Shown: positions 1 through 10,030 of the stretch, piece by piece
Numbering within the stretch: the stretch's first letter is position 1
Layout: the number at the start of each line of letters is the position of its first letter
NCBI GenBank assembly: GCA_039619475.1
Contig: CM077115.1
Coordinates: 503,771,352 to 503,835,351 of the forward strand
Origin: Icerya purchasi
Taxonomy: Eukaryota > Arthropoda > Insecta > Hemiptera > Monophlebidae
Direction of reading: 5' to 3'
Length of the DNA stretch: 64,000 bases
Notes under the pieces: model-generated
Database searches by the model: none
The model's input: only the letters and a program-made list of their open reading frames with translations
What the model was told of the DNA's origin: nothing
Made by a program: the position numbers and the translations under genes

Positions 1-204
1 AAAAAATTACATAAAAATGTTACTTTATAAAATAGTCCTTGCGTAAAATGTTTCTGTGTAGATATTTCTACGTAAATGTTTCTTTTTAAACGTACGTAAA
101 TGTTTCTGCGTGAAATTTAAATATTCCCAACCTAATATATTGTTGACGTTTAACGGACAATTCACATAACATCGTTATGACAGCAGTGTGGTAACTGTCG
201 TTTT
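1..204. repeat. AT-rich DNA with degenerate short repeats
   Basis: The first ~110 bases hold three or four imperfect copies of a ~30-base motif built around 'gtaaatgtttct'. No coding potential is visible. Confidence 0.4.
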
Positions 205-560
205 CAGTTCAACCTAATCTTCCTTCTAATCCTCGGTTCTTCGAGTTTCCTTTTCATCGTCGTTCCATTGTAGTTTCTATTATTCGCTTTAATACTACTT
301 TACCATTTTCTTCTCGCTATCGTCTTTCCTGTTTCCCCTCCCTACTGTCCTCTGCATTCCAATGAAATGCAGAATTATCTGCGATGACCATCAGGCTTTT
401 TTCAAATGCTCTTCTTTCCGTGTTAAACATTCTATTCTTTATCTTTGAGGCTTGCTGGACTTTGAGCTTATTTTCGTTATTAATAACCAGCATCGCCGAT
501 TTTCAATTTTGCCAACCACAATCAAAGTCGAGCTGTTATTTCCGATTACACTGACGAATA
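205..560 (+). pseudogene. LINE C-terminal relic (RNase H-type family)
   Basis: The plus strand reads, with stops and a frameshift, as the region just after RNase H of the LINE family seen again at 23.3-24.6, 38.0-38.7 and 43.1-44.9 kb: a patch like RRSIVVSIIRFNTTLPFSS followed by a Cys/His cluster (ICDDHQAFFKC) that matches the CxC..H..C finger of the 38 kb copy (CDSNHILFEC). The DNA around 'ggttcttcgagtttcc' is nearly the same as the reverse complement of about 43,330-43,350. Neither the RNase H domain nor a 3' tail is present, so this is a short internal fragment. Assignment rests on comparison within the window. Confidence 0.5.
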
Positions 561-1508
561 CCAAAAACAATAAAAGATCTTGTGTAACGGGGCCCTAAAA
601 ATATTATTATAGCGCGACAGTTGGCCGGCTTCTTTTTCCTCAAACAAATCGCAGTCTGCTTAATATTGACGACGCTGTCCAACACGGTAAAGTCGCATAA
701 ACTGAAACGCAACTTAACATTCTTTTGCTTAAGAAAGCTACCGAAAATGAACACCGAAAAAAAAAAAGAAAAAAGAAAACTCAAATTCTCCACATATTGC
801 TTAACATCGATACAGCCTACATTACTTCCTCGCACACAATCAACCGGACTTAACTTACAACATATTAGAATAACCCCCATAGTTACTATTAATCACAATG
901 ATCAGATTCACGCGTCGCACGTGTTTCGAAATTATCGAAAGCACTGCACCACCAATGGTTCCATAAAAAAACAAATTATCTTTTCCGTAACTACAATACA
1001 ATATTAACGCAACCTAACAAAGTCGGTATCTCATCCAGCGCATCGGATATCATTCTGCTGTCCAAAATGAATCCCTCGCAACGACACAAAAGAGTAGAAA
1101 TAAATATAACTATCGGAACTTGCCAAAAAAAGAAAAAACTTGCCAACTTCCTATAAAAAAAAAAAAAAAGAAAAAAAAAACGTCAAAAAAATAAAAGTAG
1201 ATTTCAACACCGCCTCACCGTATTTCAATTTTCCGTAGATACACGCAGGAGGATATTGCTCTCCAATTTATCACCTAGCATATGTCGACGATTTCGTATA
1301 CAGATAATTTAAAAAAATTATCGGTTGCTAAGCCATAAAACCTTTTCCAGAATACCGGATAAAATTCGAAATTGAGTTCTAATATAGCTAATAACAGGCA
1401 TCTTCGGAAGTCTTGCTACTGCCTTGCCAATTATTCGGTTTTAAACCTATATCTTTAAACTTCTGCTATCCGCAGTGCCTTTTGCACTTCGGATGTGATA
1501 TGGCCAGT
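561..1508. other. AT-rich non-coding stretch
   Basis: Short frames on both strands (the longest about 128 codons at 621-1007 on plus) have low-complexity, lysine/asparagine-rich composition and no recognisable motif. Nothing else is seen apart from poly-A tracts near 1160. Confidence 0.5.
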
Positions 1509-1562
1509 GTTAATTTTATATTCTATCCTTAACACTCGTGGGCTATGTCATATCATTACGGC
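1509..1562. repeat. Left part of a repeat unit split by the MULE-like element
   Basis: This sequence (starting 'cagtgttaatt', ending 'cattacggc') aligns with 6918-6977. Its continuation resumes after the MULE-like element at 6838. It therefore looks like one unit of a ~130-bp direct repeat that served as the insertion target. The last nine bases (1554-1562, CATTACGGC) are the left target-site duplication. Confidence 0.6.
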
Positions 1563-1805
1563 GGTTCACGGACAAAAGCGCACAAGACAAAAGCGCACAG
1601 GACAAAAGCGCACATGATAAAAACGCATCGGACAAAAGCGCACAGGACAAAAGCGCACATGGACAAAAGCGCACACGGACAAAAGCGCACACGGATAAAA
1701 GCGCACACGGATAAAAGCGCACATGGATAAAAGCGCACACGGACAAAAGCGCACACGGACAAAAGCGCACAGAGATAAAAGCGCACGCGGACAAAAGCGC
1801 ACATC
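1563..1805 (+). repeat. Left tip minisatellite, ~15 copies of a 16-bp unit
   Basis: The unit is 'ggacaaaagcgcacac' with variants 'ggataaaagcgcacac'. About 15 copies run head to tail from the element tip inwards. The same unit in reverse complement forms the right tip. Tip arrays of this kind are typical of foldback-type ends and may be transposase binding sites (inference). Confidence 0.9.
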
Positions 1806-2474
1806 GATTTACAGAACAGGAGCTAAATTATTAATTTTTCCATTCTCGGCAATTGCATCATTTGTGAAAAGGCAAAACTGGACAGTTGCCCCGCAAAGAA
1901 TTTAAAATTCAAAAAAATTATTGCTAATCAGCGAAAACAAAGTAAAAATAATACAATTTTTTGTATGATTCACTAGTCATTTTTCTGTTTTTTTTTTGTT
2001 CTTATATGTGTATTTGTTTGTTAATAATCATAGTGTCTATTGACTATGACCGCTAGGAAGTTACCGTATATAAAAAATAAAATTTGTATCAATAATGTAT
2101 TCAGGGGCGTCTCAAGCATGCCAAGTTGTGGGAGTGGTGCATTACCCAAAATACCGATTCATGAATTCATATAATTTAAAAATATTTTTTTTTTATACTG
2201 TATAGCTTATATAACAAAATGTTATATGGTGTTTTTTAATGATTTTCTTTAAACTTTTACAATGCGGGTCTTTTATTTTTTACTTCTGCAGTCAAAACTG
2301 ATTTAGATCGAACTGTGAGGACTAAAAATATTTAAAAAAAAAATTTTATTAAAAGACATCTCACCTTTTAATGCTAAGCCTATAAGACTTTGTAATAATG
2401 CTTTACTTTTTCAAACAGTGAGGGTAACTTTTATTTTACACTGTTGTATACTAACCGTTTCTTTATAAATTGTT

Positions 2475-2663
2475 TCAATTGGTCTGAATTTTCTTAATGA
2501 TTTTTGCTTTTAAATTAGTATCGAAAAATCCGCAACTCTTTGTTAACTTGGTAAAAGTTTTCATTATATTTGACACTTCTATATCGTCAACCGTTTGTTT
2601 GCATATTTCTTCTTCATCGTTTTCATCACTGTTGTTTATTTGACTCTTTGATCGCGGTTTCAT
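2475..2663 (-). CDS. Hypothetical 62-residue acidic frame in left arm
   Basis: The translation is identical to the frame at 5813-6001 in the right arm. It starts MKPRSKSQ and has an acidic stretch (DENDEEE) near residues 13-19 and a lysine-rich end. It points outward to the nearer element tip, as does its twin. There is no recognised domain. It may be a 5' exon of a MULE gene whose other exons are lost, or simply fortuitous; identity between arms reflects arm similarity and is not by itself evidence of selection. A 77-codon antisense frame overlaps it (2570-2803 plus) and I treat that as a shadow. Confidence 0.25.
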   Translation of the reverse strand: MKPRSKSQINNSDENDEEEICKQTVDDIEVSNIMKTFTKLTKSCGFFDTNLKAKIIKKIQTN

Positions 2664-3372
2664 TGCTGATTAAAACAACTGTTGCAATATTTTTGTCAAC
2701 GTTTAATTATTCCTTTGATAATAAATTTCCCGATGATCATTCTAATATTGTGAAAAACTTGAACTCTGTTTTTATTCCGCAATACTTCAAACTTTTGTAT
2801 TAAGGGAATTTTACTTACTTTCATTTTAATATGATCAGAATAAAATATATAAATATAATGATTGAATGATTTAAAACTGAACAGAATTCGCTGTTAATTA
2901 AGCGGCTTCTATTGTATAATCCTTTAAATTTCTACAAGTCTGTTGTAGTGACCTAAATTGTACGATTCTTGGCTGTTGTTAAGAAGTTCGCAATTCGACC
3001 ATAGTTGCAGACAAATACATAAATTAAATATATTTGCACTTCCTTGTTACTAGGTTAATATCTTGATGCAGAGGGACTAAAAACGTACACAAAAAAAATC
3101 TAAAATTTATTTCAATAAAATACTATGGAAATTTAAATTATGGTAAAGTTGCGAAAGAGTTTCATGTAGAGTTGAGAAAAAAGACGTCAAGAACATTATG
3201 TTTGATTTACTTGTTACTTAAAATAATCAAATTTCGTACTTTCAGCTAAAATTCATCTGCTTTTAAAATTCATTATTTTTAATTTCTAATATGGGAGAAT
3301 TTAATTTTTTAAAATAAAATGAGTAGGGGCCGATACCTTCTGTGATTTTAATAATTTAAAATTATTTTTACT

Positions 3373-5103
3373 AAGAATTCTAAACAAAATGTTTGTTTGT
3401 TTTGTTATTATCTGGAAATGCCATTCGTTGTTGGAGAAATTTATTATTATGTTTTGTGGTGAGTGTGGTTGACGGGGAGCCAATAAGTGGTCCATAAACG
3501 TAGGAAAGAGATGTATAGAAGAAAAGAAATTTAAAGTATTGTAGCATAAATACAATTATGTGGACAAAATACTTTAAGGTGGATAAAAAAACATTAATCA
3601 TTTGGCAAAATCATGATGTTTTCGTTATAAAACTCTTAATTCAAATATGAGATTTAATGTACTTAATTATGAAATATATATTTTATTGAAATTAATAAAA
3701 AAAATTTTAAATGGGCCGAATTTGAAAACAGCAATAAGCATATTATAAAATCTTTAATTAAAATGTAAAATCTCCGAATTTAATGAGTCCGACTTTAAAA
3801 ATATGTATTTTATTTAAACTTGAAAAACTCTTTCTACTTTTGATCGACCCTGAAAAAGACAATATGCGTTGAATTATATGAAGCAAATGTTATATTTTAT
3901 AATAGAAATTAATTGCGAAGTAAATTTCGATTTTCGTTTTTATTTTTTAAAGTTTAACTTTGATTACAGTTTGACTGTTTTATGAGTATTTATTTTATTT
4001 ACTACATTCTATCAAGAAAAAAGTAACATTAATGAAAACAAACGGTTTCCGCTTATCGTTGTATGTGAATGATTGAAAATTCATTTCAGCGCTCAAATGA
4101 TCGCTCACAGGACGGTGACAATAAAAATAATGATAAAATAAAATGATCAGATTTGAATGCAAAAGGCAGTACATTTTATGATATAAATGCAATTTTTGAA
4201 ATACTTAAAAAACTTGTAAAATCTTCGCAAGAATTGAGAAGCATTTGCACGTCAATATGTAAACGTTCTATATGTTCCTTCAAAAATTTAAAGTTACATC
4301 TATTATATCTATTATTAATTTGATTCAAGAATTATTTTTTTTACTGGAATTGTAAATATTTTTCGAAAAGGATAAAAAATTGAAAGAATTTTAAATAAGT
4401 CGTCATGAATACAAGAAGTAAAGACTTCAAAAACAGCTCTGTTTTTTTTAAATCGAATGTTATAAAATCTACATCACATGTAGTCTCCCCAGGGCTTCAT
4501 CACAACTTTTTAGCGCACAACGCACTTTGTATTTGAAAAATCAGTTTCGGGATTATGAATATTTTTTACAAAAAGAACCAGAGAGTTGATCAATGCAGAA
4601 ATTTGTTTATCATTATTCATTTTTTGAAATATTTTTACCGTACTTCGAATTAGTTGTATAACATCAAACCTATTACTGAGTTCTCTGTTCGATGATTCCA
4701 TTAAATTTGTGATTTTAAGCATGATACTTTTAGCAAAAAACAATGAACAAATAAAATCAAAGATTAACTTTTTTTAAGCGGACTAAAGGTATAAACATGT
4801 GTTTTACTGTCAAAATCTTTATTTGTTTTAAAATACGAATTAAATTTTTTAAAACAATTCTCAGCCTTAGCATTGTATTATAAAGAACTTTATCATTTGA
4901 AAATAACGTTTTCTAGTATTGGAAAGAATTTGAATTAAAGTCACTGTTGTCGACCGAAATTTTAAACTAACGAATTTATTATTTACACAAAAAAAAACAA
5001 CAGATGATCGACGAAAATAAAAAAAAAAACAAATCTACTAAAATTCTACTCTTTATTAATTTTTCATGCAAATTAACAGAACATAACTTTTACAAACAAC
5101 AAA
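3373..5103. other. Unique centre of the MULE-like element
   Basis: This is an AT-rich spacer between the arms. The longest frame lying entirely inside is 77 codons at 4510-4743 on minus (starts MFFAKSIMLKI), with no domain I recognise. No DDE motif, zinc finger or intron-split transposase was visible. Confidence 0.5.
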
Positions 5104-5812
5104 AGTAAAAATAATTTTAAATTATTAAAATCACAGAAGGTATCGGCCCCTACTCATTTTATTTTAAAAAATTAAATTCTCCCATATTAGAAATTAAAAA
5201 TAATGAATTTTAAAAGCAGATGAATTTTAGCTGAAAGTACGAAATTTGATTATTTTAAGTAACAAGTAAATCAAACATAATGTTCTTGACGTCTTTTTTC
5301 TCAACTCTACATGAAACTCTTTCGCAACTTTACCATAATTTAAATTTCCATAGTATTTTATTGAAATAAATTTTAGATTTTTTTTGTGTACGTTTTTAGT
5401 CCCTCTGCATCAAGATATTAACCTAGTAACAAGGAAGTGCAAATATATTTAATTTATGTATTTGTCTGCAACTATGGTCGAATTGCGAACTTCTTAACAA
5501 CAGCCAAGAATCGTACAATTTAGGTCACTACAACAGACTTGTAGAAATTTAAAGGATTATACAATAGAAGCCGCTTAATTAACAGCGAATTCTGTTCAGT
5601 TTTAAATCATTCAATCATTATATTTATATATTTTATTCTGATCATATTAAAATGAAAGTAAGTAAAATTCCCTTAATACAAAAGTTTGAAGTATTGCGGA
5701 ATAAAAACAGAGTTCAAGTTTTTCACAATATTAGAATGATCATCGGGAAATTTATTATCAAAGGAATAATTAAACGTTGACAAAAATATTGCAACAGTTG
5801 TTTTAATCAGCA

Positions 5813-6001
5813 ATGAAACCGCGATCAAAGAGTCAAATAAACAACAGTGATGAAAACGATGAAGAAGAAATATGCAAACAAACGGTTGACGATATAGAAG
5901 TGTCAAATATAATGAAAACTTTTACCAAGTTAACAAAGAGTTGCGGATTTTTCGATACTAATTTAAAAGCAAAAATCATTAAGAAAATTCAGACCAATTG
6001 A
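5813..6001 (+). CDS. Hypothetical 62-residue acidic frame in right arm
   Basis: This is the twin of the minus-strand frame at 2475-2663, identical in translation and also outward-facing. A splice-donor-like GTTAGT follows the stop within about 25 bases, so a spliced transcript is possible, but that is speculation. The function is not recognised. Confidence 0.25.
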   Translation: MKPRSKSQINNSDENDEEEICKQTVDDIEVSNIMKTFTKLTKSCGFFDTNLKAKIIKKIQTN

Positions 6002-6673
6002 AACAATTTATAAAGAAACGGTTAGTATACAACAGTGTAAAATAAAAGTTACCCTCACTGTTTGAAAAAGTAAAGCATTATTACAAAGTCTTATAGGCTT
6101 AGCATTAAAAGGTGAGATGTCTTTTAATAAAATTTTTTTTTTAAATATTTTTAGTCCTCACAGTTCGATCTAAATCAGTTTTGACTGCAGAAGTAAAAAA
6201 TAAAAGACCCGCATTGTAAAAGTTTAAAGAAAATCATTAAAAAACACCATATAACATTTTGTTATATAAGCTATACAGTATAAAAAAAAAATATTTTTAA
6301 ATTATATGAATTCATGAATCGGTATTTTGGGTAATGCACCACTCCCACAACTTGGCATGCTTGAGACGCCCCTGAATACATTATTGATACAAATTTTATT
6401 TTTTATATACGGTAACTTCCTAGCGGTCATAGTCAATAGACACTATGATTATTAACAAACAAATACACATATAAGAACAAAAAAAAAACAGAAAAATGAC
6501 TAGTGAATCATACAAAAAATTGTATTATTTTTACTTTGTTTTCGCTGATTAGCAATAATTTTTTTGAATTTTAAATTCTTTGCGGGGCAACTGTCCAGTT
6601 TTGCCTTTTCACAAATGATGCAATTGCCGAGAATGGAAAAATTAATAATTTAGCTCCTGTTCTGTAAATCGAT

Positions 6674-6837
6674 GTGCGCTTTTGTCCGTGTGCGCTTTTA
6701 TCCGTGTGCGGTTTTGTCCGTGTGCGCTTTTATCCTTGTGCGCTTTTATCCGTGTGCGCTTTTGTCCGTGTACGCTTTTGTCCATGTGCGCTTTTATCCG
6801 TGTGCGCTTTTGTCTTGTGCGCTTTTATCCGGTCACC
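6674..6837 (-). repeat. Right tip minisatellite, ~10 copies of the 16-bp unit
   Basis: This is the reverse complement of the left array: units of 'gtgcgcttttgtccgt' and 'gtgcgcttttatccgt'. It has about ten copies against fifteen on the left, accounting for the ~76-base difference between the arms. Confidence 0.9.
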
Positions 6838-7030
6838 CATTACGGCCATATGTGTTTGAATTGTAGTTTTGTTGCTCTACTGTGCCTACTGTACTTAGGA
6901 CCTATTATCATCATCAGTGTTAATTCCATATCCTTTTTTTCGACATACGTGGACTATGTTACGTCATTGCGGCCATGTTTACTCGAACTTTATTGCTAAC
7001 GATGATACTTTTTGCTCTTATTCCATGACG
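6838..7030. repeat. Direct repeat units at the MULE right flank
   Basis: 6838-6846 is the right target duplication. From there to about 6917 lies the rest of the split unit, and from 6918 a second unit begins ('cagtgttaattccatatcc', later 'gtcattgcggccatg') that aligns with 1509-1562 plus 6838 onward at roughly three-quarters identity. The nature of the repeat (a LINE 3' end or a satellite) is not clear. Confidence 0.5.
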
Positions 7031-8800
7031 TTTTAGGATTCAATCTACTTATTTATACACACTATTCTGTTAGTCTAGCTTATTTGTAGAAATTGTTAGT
7101 GGCCAGATGCCGGGCCATAAAAAAAAAAAAAAATCCGAAATTTGGTTTAAAAAACAAAAAAAAAACAACAATCCGACTTCTTTACACCTAACGACATCAA
7201 TAGATAATTAAAAATACTGCTCGAAATTCCCTACGTGTTTTAATCATAGACAATTTAAGCGTTGATACGGATTGTACCGATGCCTGTATAAGTTTTGTGG
7301 CGTGGCAAAAATTCTGCAGAAAACTGATCAGATTATACTGCTCGGCATTGTGTCGCTAAAGTAACTGCGGCTGATTGGGAAACAATTCAAAGTCAATATA
7401 AGCACCAAAGCTGGGGAGCTATTTTTAAAAATTAGCCCATCTCCCCGTATAGAATTCATCAATAAGAAGATTTTCGAACGCCCGGCCGCCTATATGAGTG
7501 AAGTTGCTCAACCGAAACCCTCATGAATTTCCGAGGAAACGAAAGGTCAGATTCTTCGTTGCGAATATTACGAAAAAGAGACAGTTTGCTCCCCGATTAT
7601 AGCAAACCCCATTTTACTTGCAGATCCGAAGAGCATTACTGACGTATGTAATAACGGTCGCAAATATTCAACGCAAAATCCGCTTCAATCGAACAACGTT
7701 CGATGGGAAATTTCAATGGTTTCCGTGTGATATCAGGGGTACCGTTCCTAAAAATTGGATTCCTTCTTTTCAGTACCACGACAGACGAGGAGTATCCTTT
7801 GACAGGCAATGAAAATACTCAGAATTCTCAGCCGTGGAAACAATCAGCTTCGATCTGTCTTTCGGAAAGCATTTTTGAAGCTTTCTCCGAACACCGCGAG
7901 TATGTCCTGACGTTCTTTTTCGACTTGAAAGAGGCATCATTTACTGGAAACCCATTTTCTAGGTGCTTATTTCATGGTGCAATCCGAATTTGAAAAACTA
8001 TACTAAATCGTAATATTAGACAGTGCTCACCGTGTAAACAGTGTTCGCCATATCGCACAGTGTCCCCTCGCAAGTCATCACGTTTAAGTTTCTATTTTAC
8101 ACGCAGCTAAGTTACTCGATGCAAAATACACTAGTCAGCGGCAAGAACATAACCTGTAACGTTTCACGCTTACATAAGACGTTTATTTCGTTTTGCGAAG
8201 ACATGCTGAACCGAAACCGACTCTTCCGTAAAAGTTATAGAGACACTAGCATGTACAGGAGGTCTCGTATATCTGTCCAGCTGGTCATAGCGTTGACCGT
8301 CTCGTGACTGTCACGTTGCAACTATAGTCCTCAAGCGTTTTTTTTCTTCGCGTAACACTCAGTACGGCCAAAATTTAAAAAATATAGCAATAGTGAAATA
8401 TTTCTTGGAGGTGATTTTTATAGCGGTTGTGACCGATGGAGCGCTTTCTAAAGAACACGCGAGCGGGGGCATCTTCGATACAAATTCGATATTCACGATA
8501 TGTAGAGTTACTTGATTTCTAGTAGGCGGCATATAATTTTCATATTTAAAAATCTGCATATATATTTATAGGGAAGAGAACATTACGGTGAGCTACAGCT
8601 TAAAAAAAGTAATACTTCAAAGTCGTCTTCTACGCACTGAAACTACAACTGCTTGTTAACGAATTAACTTCGAGAAAACGTAACGGCTGTTCCGAACATT
8701 ACCACTCAAACAAACCCAGAGACAGCAAACTAACATACGTAAAATACCGAAAAATTTACATCTGAGACTTTTACAGTGTTATTCATTAGTTCTGCTAAGA
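7031..8800. other. Non-coding stretch, nothing recognised
   Basis: Only scattered frames below 100 codons (for example 7703-7993 and 8041-8307 on plus), without motifs. GC content is somewhat higher around 7280-8330 than in the flanks. It could hold an old unrecognised element. Confidence 0.4.
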
Positions 8801-8819
8801 AAACGCTACCTCATCGAAT

Positions 8820-9190
8820 TATAAGAAGCGAATGAATAACCGCTAGCTGGATTGAAAAGAATAATCCGCCAAAAAAGGGAATCCTTAGTGGCGATTTATT
8901 GAAAAAAGTGAAAAAAGAGTAAATAAACTAAATTCGGCCATTCATGTCAAAATGCCAAATCTACAAATGAAAATTGTTAGGCAAAAAACAAATTAAAAAC
9001 CATCGAGCAATTAATAATCGTAGATGGCTGCGGAATTTAAATTAACAATCATTTGTACATAAAATTCTCTCCGGTACAATGAATATACATCGAAAGACGG
9101 TTTTATTAATTAGCCGAGCAGTTGAGCACAATTACCCTCTGCTTATGTTCGAGATGTTTTAATCCATCTCGCCAGAGACGAAACAGAATA
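8820..9190. promoter_or_regulatory. Possible conserved non-coding regulatory patch
   Basis: The patch mixes homeodomain-type TTAATTAG and AATTAATAA cores, a TAATCC site and CpG-containing non-repetitive sequence. It lacks transposon signatures. The regulatory reading is inference from composition only; no target gene is in the window. Confidence 0.2.
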
Positions 9191-9423
9191 CAAAAAAAAA
9201 AAAACAAAAAAAAACAAAAAAAAAACGGATCATCAGAACAACAGATATTCTTCGGTAGCTCAGTTTAGATTTAAACAGTGGATAGTTTTAAAAAATATTC
9301 AAAATAGACACTCTGCAGTACGATTATCTTTTTAGTTTATTGTAAATATTATGGATAGCGAATAAACGTTAAAATATGTACCATAAGGAATGTTTTTTTC
9401 GGGACATAGTGCTCCAAAAAATA

Positions 9424-10030
9424 GACATGCTAGTAAAGATATTAATGTACTATCTTATGTACATTATCTGAATATCTAGGTGACATCTGATCAGTCCGCA
9501 TTTAATTAGAACAGAGAAAACTACGTTAGTGTACTCGGTGCAACTAATATTTGTAATTTATTTTAATAAAAAAGAGACATGTTAGTAAAGAAAAAAAATA
9601 TACTATTTTATGTATATTGTCTGAATATCTGGGTGATACCCGAATGGTTCACATTTAATTAGAATAGAGAAACCCGAAGAACTATATTAGTGTCTTGATA
9701 CAATTCTTCTTTTTTTTCTCGTCTCATATGTGCGCGTTAACGATCACTTGTTGACCACATTTCATGTTTGGCCGCTGCGTCCAACAAGCCTCTCATTGTT
9801 CTTCTATCGGTCCATGCTGTCGATCCGCGACAATTAATATATTTGTAATTTATTCTGATAGAAAAGAGACATGTTAGTAATGATATAAATATAATATACT
9901 ATTTTATGTACATTATCTAAATATCTGAATGGCACTTGAATAATCCGCATTTAATTAGAAAAGAGGAAACCAAAGAACTATGTTATATTCGATGCGGTTA
10001 ATGTTTATAATTTATCTTGATAGGTTTTTT
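9424..10030 (+). repeat. Tandem repeat, three ~150-bp units, one with an insert
   Basis: Units begin at 9424, 9576 and 9868 with 'gacatgttagtaa' and share 'tatgtacattatctgaatat' and 'gcatttaattagaa'. The second is followed by an unrelated ~125-base insert (about 9710-9830), after which the repeat resumes. Divergence of 10-20% between units suggests an old array. Confidence 0.75.

Larger units (their letters stand above)
1563..6837. mobile_element. Non-autonomous Mutator-like (MULE/foldback) element with 1.7-1.8 kb terminal inverted repeats
   Basis: Arms 1563-3372 and 5104-6837 are reverse complements of each other and, where I compared them, nearly identical; a 62-codon and a 77-codon frame in the arms translate identically. 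The tips pair as GGTTCACGGACAAA and GGTGACCGGATAAA. The element is flanked by a perfect 9-bp direct repeat CATTACGGC at 1554-1562 and 6838-6846. A 9-bp duplication plus long inverted repeats is the hallmark of Mutator-like elements (known for the family). The central 1.7 kb (3373-5103) has no transposase or zinc finger that I can recognise, so mobility would need a transposase supplied elsewhere. The arm length difference (1810 versus 1734) is explained by the tip repeat arrays. An alternative is a foldback element of another superfamily. Confidence 0.8.

Noticed and set aside
1543..1802. Several overlapping Cys/Ala/Phe-rich or Lys/Ala/His-rich repeat proteins across the 16-bp arrays
   Set aside because: They appear in multiple frames on both strands because the 16-bp unit lacks stops; this is the minisatellite, not coding DNA. 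The same applies at 6672-6999.
9424..10030. CRISPR-like array
   Set aside because: Units are ~150 bp, diverged and in eukaryotic AT-rich DNA; no spacer-repeat alternation. No CRISPR array is present anywhere in the window.
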